Shown here: one piece after another, positions 1-6,266 of the stretch
Layout of the letters: every line of letters begins with the position of its first letter
How positions within the stretch are numbered: the first letter of the stretch is position 1
Source: CAXQRU01 sp964226685
GTDB lineage: Bacteria > Pseudomonadota > Gammaproteobacteria > Pseudomonadales > Cellvibrionaceae
Direction: 5' to 3'
Length of the DNA stretch: 9,847 nucleotides
Assembly (NCBI GenBank): GCA_964226685.1
Contig: CAXQRU010000121.1
Coordinates: 1 to 9,847 of the forward strand
Position numbers and translations under genes: made by a program
Notes under the pieces: generated by a model
Told to the model about the DNA's origin: nothing
The model's database searches: none
Seen by the model: the letters and a program-made list of their open reading frames with translations, nothing else

Positions 1-44
1 AAAAAAAATAGAAAAAAAAGACTACAAAAACTACTTGCTTTCAT
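1..44 (-). CDS. flgA: Start of a secreted protein, probably flagellar P-ring chaperone FlgA (partial, runs off the left edge)
   Basis: Reading leftwards from an ATG at 44, the minus strand gives 14 codons, MKASSFCSLFFLFF, before the window ends. A short charged start followed by a Phe/Leu-rich stretch is what a Sec signal peptide looks like. An AGG Shine-Dalgarno element lies at 55-53 with 8-base spacing, and a near-consensus sigma-54 promoter lies at 99-115 on the same strand. FlgA is the periplasmic chaperone for P-ring assembly by FlgI. In Vibrio- and Pseudomonas-type clusters flgA sits beside cheV, and that neighbourhood is the main reason for the name. No diagnostic FlgA residues are visible, so the identity is inferred from context, while the secreted start is seen directly. 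Two T8 tracts (minus sense) within the signal peptide could be prone to slippage. Confidence 0.62.
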   Translation of the reverse strand, partial: MKASSFCSLFFLFF

Positions 45-98
45 GTTAATGACCTATGCTTTAACTATCATTCTGGTTTCATATATCAATGATTGATG

Positions 99-115
99 AA
101 GCAAACCTCGTGCCT
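99..115 (-). promoter_or_regulatory. Sigma-54 (RpoN) promoter for the divergent flgA
   Basis: On the minus strand the bases read AGGCACGAGGTTTGCTT. The -24 GG (plus positions 114-113) and -12 GC (102-101) are exactly 12 bases apart. The only departure from the TGGCACG-N4-TTGC core is the first base. Transcription would start near 89, leaving a leader of about 45 bases before the ATG at 44. Dependence of flgA on RpoN is known in Pseudomonas, which fits. Confidence 0.72.
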
Positions 116-127
116 AGAAAGCTTGGT

Positions 128-156
128 TTGATTAGGTTTGAGTCGCGAACTATAGT
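128..156 (+). promoter_or_regulatory. Candidate sigma-70 promoter for cheV-cheR
   Basis: TTGATT (128-133) and TATAGT (151-156) are separated by 17 bases and match the -35 and -10 consensus at 4/6 and 5/6 positions. Transcription would begin near 163 and give a leader of about 24 bases. No sigma-54 or sigma-28 signature was found on this strand upstream of cheV. The -35 lies inside a tandem repeat GGTTTGA-TTA-GGTTTGA (125-141), which could be an operator. This is a pattern match only. Confidence 0.42.
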
Positions 157-186
157 TTATTTATAAGATAAGATGAGGAATCGGTT

Positions 187-1137
187 ATGGCGAGTGTTTT
201 AGACTCGGTCAATCAGCGTACGCAACTTGTCGGTCAAAACCGGCTTGAGTTATTGCTGTTTCGCCTAAACTCGAATCAAATGTATGGCATTAATGTTTTT
301 AAGGTTAAGGAGGTGTTACAGTGTCCTCCTCTTAACGAAATACCCCAAAGACATCAGGCTGTAAGGGGCGTGGCCCATATCCGTGGAGGCACTATCCCTA
401 TTTTGGATATGAATTTGGCAATTGGTAAGGGGCCTGTTGATGAGCCGGAGAAATGTTTTGTCATTATCACCGAGTATAATGGCTCTACTCAAGGATTTTT
501 GGTAAGAGCAGTTGAGAGAATTATCAACACGAATTGGGAATCGATTCATCCACCACCAAAAGGTGCTGGTCGAGACAATTATCTGACAGCCGTCAGTCAA
601 ATAGATGGTAAATTGATAGAAATCATTGATGTGGAAAAGATACTAGCAGAAGTATCGCCGCTGAATGAGGCGATCAGTGAAGGCATTATTGACGGTAGTT
701 TGTCTGAGCGGGTTGTTCAAAAGCACATTCTTATCGTTGATGACTCAGCGATTGCTCGCAAGCAGATTCAGCGGGTTGTAGAGCAGATGGGCATTAAAAC
801 CACGCTAATGAAAGACGGTAAAGAAGCACTTACCTATCTGGAAAATATGCTTGCGGAGGGTAAAAAGCCTTACGAAGAGTTAATTTTGGTGATTTCGGAT
901 ATCGAAATGCCAGAAATGGATGGCTATACCTTTACGGCTGAGATACGTGCTAACCCTGAGCTTAAAGATTTGCATGTGATTTTACATACGTCTCTTAGTG
1001 GTGTCTTTAACGAAGCAATGGTTAAAAAGGTTGGTGCCAATGATTTCTTGTCGAAATTCAATCCTGATTTATTGGCTCAGCGCGTTAATGATCAAGTGAT
1101 TGAGATGACCGGTGAGTCAATGCTGGATGAGGAGTAG
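187..1137 (+). CDS. cheV: Chemotaxis coupling protein CheV (CheW domain plus receiver domain)
   Basis: This cytoplasmic hybrid scaffold couples chemoreceptors to the CheA kinase and can be phosphorylated to adjust that coupling. Residues about 15-155 form the CheW-like domain, including GVAHIRGGTIPILD at 61-74. Residues about 179-305 form a response-regulator receiver: acidic pair D185/D186 (VDDS), phospho-acceptor D238 in SDIEMPEMDG, T268/S269 in HTS, and conserved K290. The key receiver residues are all present, so phosphorylation should be possible. The opening MASVLDSVNQRTQLVGQNRL is typical of CheV proteins. The ATG is preceded by GAGG at 175-178 with 8-base spacing, which supports this start. 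The 316-residue length is normal for the family. cheR begins 11 bases after the stop, so the two are probably co-transcribed. Confidence 0.96.
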   Translation: MASVLDSVNQRTQLVGQNRLELLLFRLNSNQMYGINVFKVKEVLQCPPLNEIPQRHQAVRGVAHIRGGTIPILDMNLAIGKGPVDEPEKCFVIITEYNGSTQGFLVRAVERIINTNWESIHPPPKGAGRDNYLTAVSQIDGKLIEIIDVEKILAEVSPLNEAISEGIIDGSLSERVVQKHILIVDDSAIARKQIQRVVEQMGIKTTLMKDGKEALTYLENMLAEGKKPYEELILVISDIEMPEMDGYTFTAEIRANPELKDLHVILHTSLSGVFNEAMVKKVGANDFLSKFNPDLLAQRVNDQVIEMTGESMLDEE

Positions 1138-1148
1138 GTTGTGAGTCA

Positions 1149-1985
1149 ATGCGAGAGCATATGACAAAATCCATGTTTAATGATAAAGAATATGGGGATT
1201 TTTGCCGCTATTTATCTGAAAATAGTGGCATCACCTTAGCACCCAATAAATCGTATTTAATTAATACGCGACTTAAATCCATCTTTTCTCAATATAATAT
1301 TGAGTCGCTTGCCGGTTTGACGGCTAAGTTAAAGTCAGGTGGCGGCAAGTTGAGACAGGATGTGATTGATGCGATGACAACCAATGAAACATTTTGGTTC
1401 AGGGATGATTATCCTTTTAATTTTTTAAAATCGACCTTAATTCCTGAGTGGATGAAGGAAAAAAAAAGCATAAAAATTTGGTCTTCCGCTTGCTCTTCCG
1501 GTCAGGAACCCTACTCATTGGCGATGCTTGTTGAAGAGTATAATCAAGAAAAAAATACCAATATCAGCTCGTTGGTCAGTATCAAAGCTACCGACTTATC
1601 TTCTCAAATTTTAGCAAGGGCAAGTCTTGGGCACTACGATCATTTGTCAATGAAGCGTGGTTTATCTCAGCAAAGAATTGATAAATTTTTCAAAAAGAGG
1701 GGAGATGGTTGGGATATCGTCGATAGTGTGAAAAACAAAGTACAATTTAGTTCACTAAACCTGTTAGAAGATTTTAATCATCTGGGTAAGTTTGACATGA
1801 TTTTTTGTCGCAATGTTCTTATTTACTTCTCTCAAGATGTAAAGACCGACATTTTAACAAGAATGCATCGAAGTTTAAATCCTGGTGGGTACTTGTGTTT
1901 GGGGTCTCCCGAGGGGCTGTCTAATGCTAGTCATCTTTTTACCATGATTCATTGTAATCCTGGCATCATATATCAGGCTAAATAA
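1149..1985 (+). CDS. cheR: Chemoreceptor glutamate methyltransferase CheR
   Basis: CheR transfers methyl groups from S-adenosylmethionine to glutamates on chemoreceptors in the cytoplasm, which gives adaptation. The N-terminal helical domain covers roughly residues 10-75. The family signature TTNETFWFRD lies at 77-86, the SAM-binding loop SACSSGQEPYS at 113-123, the acidic ATDLS at 147-151, and FCRNVLIYF at 219-227. Length is 278 residues from the first ATG, in the family range. In-frame ATGs at 1161 and 1173 are credible alternative starts: CheR proteins usually have only a few residues before the FNDKEY-like segment, and GAGAG precedes 1161. The 1149 start could use GGAG near 1130, but with long spacing. 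An A9 run at 1459-1467 (Glu-Lys-Lys codons) is intact in frame. Confidence 0.95.
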   Translation: MREHMTKSMFNDKEYGDFCRYLSENSGITLAPNKSYLINTRLKSIFSQYNIESLAGLTAKLKSGGGKLRQDVIDAMTTNETFWFRDDYPFNFLKSTLIPEWMKEKKSIKIWSSACSSGQEPYSLAMLVEEYNQEKNTNISSLVSIKATDLSSQILARASLGHYDHLSMKRGLSQQRIDKFFKKRGDGWDIVDSVKNKVQFSSLNLLEDFNHLGKFDMIFCRNVLIYFSQDVKTDILTRMHRSLNPGGYLCLGSPEGLSNASHLFTMIHCNPGIIYQAK

Positions 1986-2038
1986 AGCGGAAGTTGTTTG
2001 CCGCTCTCCACGTAATTAAAACATAAATCCTTTAAAAA

Positions 2039-2048
2039 CAATCGATTG
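2039..2048. other. 10-bp perfect palindrome just upstream of the flgB sigma-54 promoter
   Basis: CAATCGATTG is self-complementary and ends 6 bases before the -24 GG-containing element that begins at 2053. It could be a protein-binding site, but a single AT-rich decamer palindrome can arise by chance, and there is no copy ahead of flgF. Confidence 0.25.
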
Positions 2049-2052
2049 AATT

Positions 2053-2069
2053 TTGGCATGGCACTTGCT
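2053..2069 (+). promoter_or_regulatory. Sigma-54 (RpoN) promoter for flgBCDE
   Basis: TTGGCATGGCACTTGCT carries GG at 2055-2056 and GC at 2067-2068, exactly 12 bases apart, and matches the TGGCAyr-N4-TTGCT consensus very closely. Transcription would begin near 2080, about 25 bases before the flgB ATG. In polar-flagellum systems such promoters need a two-component activator of the FleR/FlrC type. The activator is not encoded in this window. Confidence 0.9.
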
Positions 2070-2104
2070 TTATGTATAGTAAAGCTTAATGAGTGGGAAA
2101 AACA

Positions 2105-2497
2105 ATGCCGATTAACTTTGACAAAATTTTGGGAGTGCATGAGCAAGCACTACAGTTACGAACCCAAAGAGCTTCAGTTATCGCGAATAATCTAGCGAAT
2201 GCTGATACTCCAAATTTTAAGGCAAGAGATATCGATTTTAAGTCGGTATTGAATCAGCAGTCAGCAGGTAATATGGCCTTAAGTACCAAGCATCAACGCC
2301 ACATCTCTGGTTTTGAAAACCCAATGTTTGAAAACACGCTTTACCGGATACCTAATCAGCCTTCTATTGATGGCAATACCGTTGAAGAGCAAGTTGAGCA
2401 TGCAGAATACATGAAAAATGCACTGGCATTTCAAGCTAGTTTTGAGTTTTTAAATAGTAAATTCAAAGGCATATCCAAAGCCTTTAAAGGAGAATAA
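2105..2497 (+). CDS. flgB: Flagellar proximal rod protein FlgB
   Basis: FlgB is a rod subunit at the base of the axial structure. It is exported by the flagellar type III system and located in the periplasm. The rod/hook N-terminal signature ANNLANADTPNFKARDIDF lies at residues 27-45, and the C-terminal helix EYMKNALAFQASFEFLNSKF is typical of the family. I prefer the ATG at 2105 (MPINFDKILG, 130 residues) over an in-frame GTG at 2093. Related FlgBs begin this way, GTGGGA sits 6 bases before the ATG, and the GTG has no ribosome-binding site. It is the first gene after the sigma-54 promoter. The AAAGGAG Shine-Dalgarno of flgC (2486-2492) lies inside its last codons. Confidence 0.95.
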   Translation: MPINFDKILGVHEQALQLRTQRASVIANNLANADTPNFKARDIDFKSVLNQQSAGNMALSTKHQRHISGFENPMFENTLYRIPNQPSIDGNTVEEQVEHAEYMKNALAFQASFEFLNSKFKGISKAFKGE

Positions 2498-2499
2498 CA

Positions 2500-2928
2500 A
2501 TGTCGTTAGATCAAGTATTTTCAATTGCAGGTTCCGGGATGAATGCACAAAGCTTGCGTCTTAATACGACAGCGAGCAACCTGGCTAATGCTGACGCGGC
2601 GAGTTCTAGTATTGATCAAACCTACCGAGGTCGTCATCCAGTATTTGCGGCGGCAATGGATCATGCATCAGCTTCCTTTGATGGGAAAGAAGATGCCTCT
2701 GTAGGTGTGAGAGTTATGGGTATTGTCGAAAGCGATGCACCATTGCAACCACGGTATGAGCCTCATCATCCTTTAGCTAATGAAGAAGGCTATGTTTATT
2801 ATCCGAATGTTAACGTTGTTGAGGAAATGACGAATATGATTTCGGCATCACGATCTTTTCAGGTCAATGCGGATGTCATGACGTCTGCCAAACAAATGAT
2901 GCAAAAAGTATTGACCTTAGGCCAGTAA
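2500..2928 (+). CDS. flgC: Flagellar proximal rod protein FlgC
   Basis: FlgC is a proximal rod subunit that stacks with FlgB in the periplasm after type III export. The 142-residue length is normal. The N-terminal rod motif SGMNAQSLRLNTTASNLAN lies at residues 12-30, RGRHPVFAA at 43-51, and the diagnostic YEPHHPLANEEGYVYYPNVN at 86-105. The C-terminal helix follows with EEMTNMISASRSFQVNADV. The ATG lies 2 bases after the flgB stop, with AAAGGAG ending 7 bases upstream, so translation is probably coupled to flgB. Confidence 0.96.
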   Translation: MSLDQVFSIAGSGMNAQSLRLNTTASNLANADAASSSIDQTYRGRHPVFAAAMDHASASFDGKEDASVGVRVMGIVESDAPLQPRYEPHHPLANEEGYVYYPNVNVVEEMTNMISASRSFQVNADVMTSAKQMMQKVLTLGQ

Positions 2929-2947
2929 TTCAATTGGGTGTTGAGAG

Positions 2948-3670
2948 ATGAACGATATATTTGCAAATAATGCCTACCTAAGTAGTTTGAGTCTTGAAAC
3001 AAGACAGGCTGAAAAAGCCAAAGTGGAGGCCAAAGAAGACAGCAACGAGTTGGGTCAAAGCGCATTTTTGGAGCTGATGATTACGCAAATGAATAATCAA
3101 GACCCATTAAATCCGCAAGATAACTCAGAGTTTGTGGCTCAACTAGCGCAGTTCAGTTCCGTTGAAGGTTTGGAGCGGCTTAACAAAAACTTTGATAGCT
3201 TCTCATCGAGCTTTTTATCAAATCAAGCCCTAGAGGCAAGTTCATTGGTGGGCAGTATGGTTGCTGTCGATGGCAATGTCGGCATTCTAAATGAGGGTAG
3301 TTTTGTTGGTGGGAGTATACAACTGCCTGCCAGCACATCCGATATGACCATGAACATTTATTCGAAAGCGGGAACCTTGGTGGAAAGTATCCCCATGGGT
3401 ACTCAGAATACTGGTGAAGTTGTTTTTAGATGGAATGGAAATCAGTTAGAAATCAATGGCGAATTATCAGATTGGCGGGCAACTCAAGCAGCTACACCTG
3501 GTGAATACACAATTGAAGTTTTAGCCACTCAAGATGGCGAATTACAAGCTTTACAAACTGCAATCACAGCCAATGTTAATAGTGTGACAGTGAGCCCTGG
3601 TGGTGAGCTAACACTGAATTTGGCGGGTCGGGGTGCGGTTAGTATCAACGATGTTAAACAATTTAATTAG
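2948..3670 (+). CDS. flgD: Flagellar hook cap / hook assembly protein FlgD
   Basis: FlgD forms the temporary cap at the tip of the growing hook under which FlgE subunits fold; it is later replaced by FlgK. The conserved N-terminal export and cap segment is at residues 37-78, with the FlgD hallmark ITQMNNQDPLNPQDNSEF at 45-62 and AQFSSVEGL at 67-75. The remainder, about 100-237, is the beta-rich region (VGSMVAV at 101-107, GEVVFRWNG at 156-164, TPGEYTIEV at 183-191). At 240 residues it is family-normal. The gene sits 19 bases after flgC with a weak Shine-Dalgarno (GGTG at 2937-2940). An N-terminal lysine/glutamate-rich stretch (20-34) precedes the conserved part. Confidence 0.95.
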   Translation: MNDIFANNAYLSSLSLETRQAEKAKVEAKEDSNELGQSAFLELMITQMNNQDPLNPQDNSEFVAQLAQFSSVEGLERLNKNFDSFSSSFLSNQALEASSLVGSMVAVDGNVGILNEGSFVGGSIQLPASTSDMTMNIYSKAGTLVESIPMGTQNTGEVVFRWNGNQLEINGELSDWRATQAATPGEYTIEVLATQDGELQALQTAITANVNSVTVSPGGELTLNLAGRGAVSINDVKQFN

Positions 3671-3692
3671 CTGGTAGTAGCAGGAGGGTAGT

Positions 3693-6140
3693 ATGCCTTT
3701 TAACACAGCACTGAGTGGCATTAGAGCCGCAAACCAAGATCTTAGAATTACAGGTAATAACATTGCTAACGCATCGACTACCGGTTTTAAGCAGTCAAGG
3801 GCTGAATTTGGAGATGTTTATGCAACATCGGTTCTGGGTTCGGGTCTCAATCAGATAGGGAGTGGGGTGCGAGTTCAGGATGTGGCTCAGCAGTTTGCGC
3901 AAGGTAATATTGCCTTTACAGAAAATACTCTGGATCTGGCAATTAGTGGTGGCGGCTTCTTTGTGGTCAGTCAAAATGGTGATCAGTTGTTTACTCGATC
4001 TGGTGCATTTAGTCTGGATCAAGAGGGCTATGTCATCAACAACACGAATGCCAGACTACAAGGTTTTACTGCCGATTCCGCTGGTTCTATCGGGGGAGTT
4101 ATAGGCGATTTACAAATTGAAACTGATAACTTAGCACCACAACCCACCACCTCAGTTAACTCTCAAGTGAATTTAGACTCCACTGAAGAAGTTATTCAGC
4201 GCTCCGGTACGACTTTCTCTAGTACTGGTAATGCGGTTGGGGTAACCCAAGTGGGTTTTGAAAACCCAACAACGACTAACATTGATTCTGGGACCTTCAA
4301 TTTGCCATTGGCAAATAATTTTAATACCACCCCTGTTACATTTGATATATCTCTATCTGGTTCAAGCGGCAATAATGGTACTGTTTCCATAACCTTGAGC
4401 ACCGCCAGTGGAGTGCCTGCTACCGTTAGTAATTTTAATGATTTAAGAACACTGGCCAGTGTGATTAACTCTCAAATTTTTGCACCATCTGCTCCGCAAA
4501 CGTCCATTGATGTGTTTGCGACTGCAATAGATTTAGGTGGTGGCAATTACCAACTGAATTTTGAGGCTCTGCAAGAAGGAGAAAGCTCAACGGTTGCTAT
4601 CTCAAATCCTAGTGCAAATGCAAACCAAGTGGGTTTGGGTGGTGCAAACCCTCCAGGTGCGCTTGAAATTGGTATTCCAGCTGTGAGTAATGGCTACCCC
4701 AGCCAATCGATTGATATCATTAATCCAGATGGTGATACCTTAGTTTATACCAGTACCGCAAATAATACTGCAGCACAGACAGCTTCCGAGCTGAATGCTT
4801 TAACTGGTGTTTCAGCAACAGCAAATACCTCAGCGACCTTGTTGCGAACAGGCTTTTTAAATTCATCGGGGAATTTGCAAGTGACCATCAATGGCGTCAC
4901 CTTGTCGAGCTCAAATCTAGACGATATGGCAGTGGAAATAAACTCTCTGGCTAATTCTACTTTGCCTGGTTATTCCGCTGAAATTGATGCGGGAACTAAT
5001 TTAGTGATTTCCTCATCAATTGGTGATGATATGGTATTTACCATTACTAGCTCGGATGATGCTGACCGGATTGAGGTAGTTGGTAATCTTTCTGCGCCTT
5101 CTCAAGTATTGGAAGTTGATACCGGAGGCGGTTTGGTTACAGCCGGTGCGACCGATGCAGCGAATAATGCAATTATTGTTGGGGGTAGCATCGACGTGAT
5201 ACTTGAAGAAGGTTACGTCGCTGAAAACCCAGTTCCAGGTATCGGGTTATTTAGTGCCTTTGGACTCGACAATGCGACAGAGATTGTCATCAATGAATTT
5301 GATCCTCTCGATCCTTCAACCTACAATCATGCAACTTCGGTAACAATTTACGACAGCTTGGGCAATCCTCATGCCATGGAGCAGTACTTTGTTCGCCAGC
5401 CCTATGATCCCAATGATCCAACGACGGCGCCAAATCATTGGATCATGTATGTACAGATTGATGGTGAGAATGTTGGTGATCCAGATACTACATTGCCATC
5501 GCCTCAAAATACCCTGCCAACCAGTGCCAGCTATAATTTGTATTTCAATACAGACGGCAGTTTTAATACGATTCAATCCGATGATGTTTTGATTTCGAAT
5601 TGGACGCCACTGGACGCAAATGGCAATGAAATTGGTGCATTAGCGCCACTGAATGTGTTGCAAGGTGGTTCGACCAATATTGAGCAACCAGCGACATCGT
5701 CTAACTTTTTGATTTCAATGGAAGGAACAACTCAGGTAGGAAGCCCATTTGAGGTCAATAATGTTGATCAAAATGGTTTCCCAAGTGGCCGTTTATCTGG
5801 GATCAGTTTTAGTGATACGGGAATAATCTTTGCCAGGTTTACCAATGGTGAGGCTCAGGTGTTGGGACAATTGGCGCTGGCTGACTTTACCAATATTCAG
5901 GGTTTGCAAGCGAGTAGCGACACGATGTGGGCTCAAAGTTTTGAATCGGGCCAGCCAATTATTGGGCCACCTGGAACGGCTTCTTTAGGTCTTGTGCAAG
6001 CTGGTGCTTTGGAAGAGTCAAACGTTGATCTTTCTGAGCAGTTGGTCAATCTAATTATTGCCCAGAGAAACTTCCAGGCGAGTGCGAAGACCATTGAGAC
6101 TGCAGACGCAACTACTCAAACCATCATTAATTTACGTTAA
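3693..6140 (+). CDS. flgE: Unusually large flagellar hook protein FlgE (815 residues)
   Basis: FlgE polymerises into the extracellular hook that links the rod to the filament. The N-terminal core is clear: MPFNTALSGIRAANQ, GNNIANASTTGFKQSRAEF at 21-39, TLDLAISGGGFFVV at 79-92 and TRSGAFSLDQEGYVINN at 101-117. The conserved domain resumes near 536 with FDPLDPSTYNHATSVTIYDS, YFVRQ (565-569) and SGRLSGISFSDTGIIFARF (698-716). The C-terminal core is ALEESNVDLSEQLVNLIIAQ (772-791) followed by RNFQASAKTIETADA. Hook proteins of E. coli and Pseudomonas are about 400-460 residues. Here about 365 residues (165-530), beta-rich and rich in Asn, Ser, Thr and Gly, are inserted on the outward-facing part. 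The protein has no Cys, only two Lys (33 and 799), and by my count about 80 acidic against 17 basic residues. AGGAGGG lies 6 bases before the ATG. The gene ends at a strong terminator. Confidence 0.95.
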   Translation: MPFNTALSGIRAANQDLRITGNNIANASTTGFKQSRAEFGDVYATSVLGSGLNQIGSGVRVQDVAQQFAQGNIAFTENTLDLAISGGGFFVVSQNGDQLFTRSGAFSLDQEGYVINNTNARLQGFTADSAGSIGGVIGDLQIETDNLAPQPTTSVNSQVNLDSTEEVIQRSGTTFSSTGNAVGVTQVGFENPTTTNIDSGTFNLPLANNFNTTPVTFDISLSGSSGNNGTVSITLSTASGVPATVSNFNDLRTLASVINSQIFAPSAPQTSIDVFATAIDLGGGNYQLNFEALQEGESSTVAISNPSANANQVGLGGANPPGALEIGIPAVSNGYPSQSIDIINPDGDTLVYTSTANNTAAQTASELNALTGVSATANTSATLLRTGFLNSSGNLQVTINGVTLSSSNLDDMAVEINSLANSTLPGYSAEIDAGTNLVISSSIGDDMVFTITSSDDADRIEVVGNLSAPSQVLEVDTGGGLVTAGATDAANNAIIVGGSIDVILEEGYVAENPVPGIGLFSAFGLDNATEIVINEFDPLDPSTYNHATSVTIYDSLGNPHAMEQYFVRQPYDPNDPTTAPNHWIMYVQIDGENVGDPDTTLPSPQNTLPTSASYNLYFNTDGSFNTIQSDDVLISNWTPLDANGNEIGALAPLNVLQGGSTNIEQPATSSNFLISMEGTTQVGSPFEVNNVDQNGFPSGRLSGISFSDTGIIFARFTNGEAQVLGQLALADFTNIQGLQASSDTMWAQSFESGQPIIGPPGTASLGLVQAGALEESNVDLSEQLVNLIIAQRNFQASAKTIETADATTQTIINLR

Positions 6141-6155
6141 TCACTATTTTTCATC

Positions 6156-6182
6156 GAGCCCCAATTCTGGGGCTCATTTTTT
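6156..6182 (+). terminator. Rho-independent terminator after flgE
   Basis: GAGCCCC (6156-6162) and GGGGCTC (6169-6175) form a perfect 7-bp GC-rich stem with a 6-base loop (AATTCT). One A and then a T6 run (6177-6182), extended by CTT, follow. It begins 15 bases after the flgE stop and ends 20 bases before the flgF promoter, so it separates the two transcription units. Confidence 0.93.
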
Positions 6183-6201
6183 CTTCGCTGCTGTATAAAT
6201 T

Positions 6202-6218
6202 TTGGCATCCATGTTGCT
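6202..6218 (+). promoter_or_regulatory. Sigma-54 (RpoN) promoter for flgFGHIJ
   Basis: TTGGCATCCATGTTGCT has GG at 6204-6205 and GC at 6216-6217, exactly 12 bases apart. Transcription would begin near 6229, about 38 bases before the flgF ATG. The flanks also resemble the flgB promoter: ATTTTGGCAT upstream and a TAGTAA near the expected start site in both. Co-control by the same activator is therefore likely. Confidence 0.9.
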
Positions 6219-6266
6219 TGTTATATTAGTAACAAGATTAAACGCCAATAAAATAGCAGGTGCACA

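Noticed and set aside
45..98. Sigma-70 promoter for flgA on the minus strand (TTGATA near 86)
   Set aside because: The best -10 match is at 14-base spacing, too short, while the sigma-54 site further upstream is far stronger.
145..171. Sigma-28 promoter ahead of cheV (TAAGATAA at 164-171)
   Set aside because: Only the GATAA part of the -10 matches, there is no -35 counterpart at the right distance, and the start would fall almost on the ribosome-binding site.
316..600. Minus-strand open frame opposite cheV, and other minus-strand or +1 frames inside flgC, flgE, flgF, flgH and flgI
   Set aside because: Each lies wholly within, or largely over, a recognised gene in another frame, shows no family motif, and has no ribosome-binding site that I could see. 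They are shadows of the real coding frames.
1986..2005. Hairpin AGCGG-N10-CCGCT right after the cheR stop as a terminator
   Set aside because: The stem is only 5 bp with a 10-base loop, and no T run follows. It is not enough for an intrinsic terminator, so read-through from cheR into flgB cannot be excluded.
2093..2104. GTG at 2093 as the flgB start
   Set aside because: It has no Shine-Dalgarno sequence, and related FlgB proteins begin at the MPINFDKILG position, which is the ATG at 2105.
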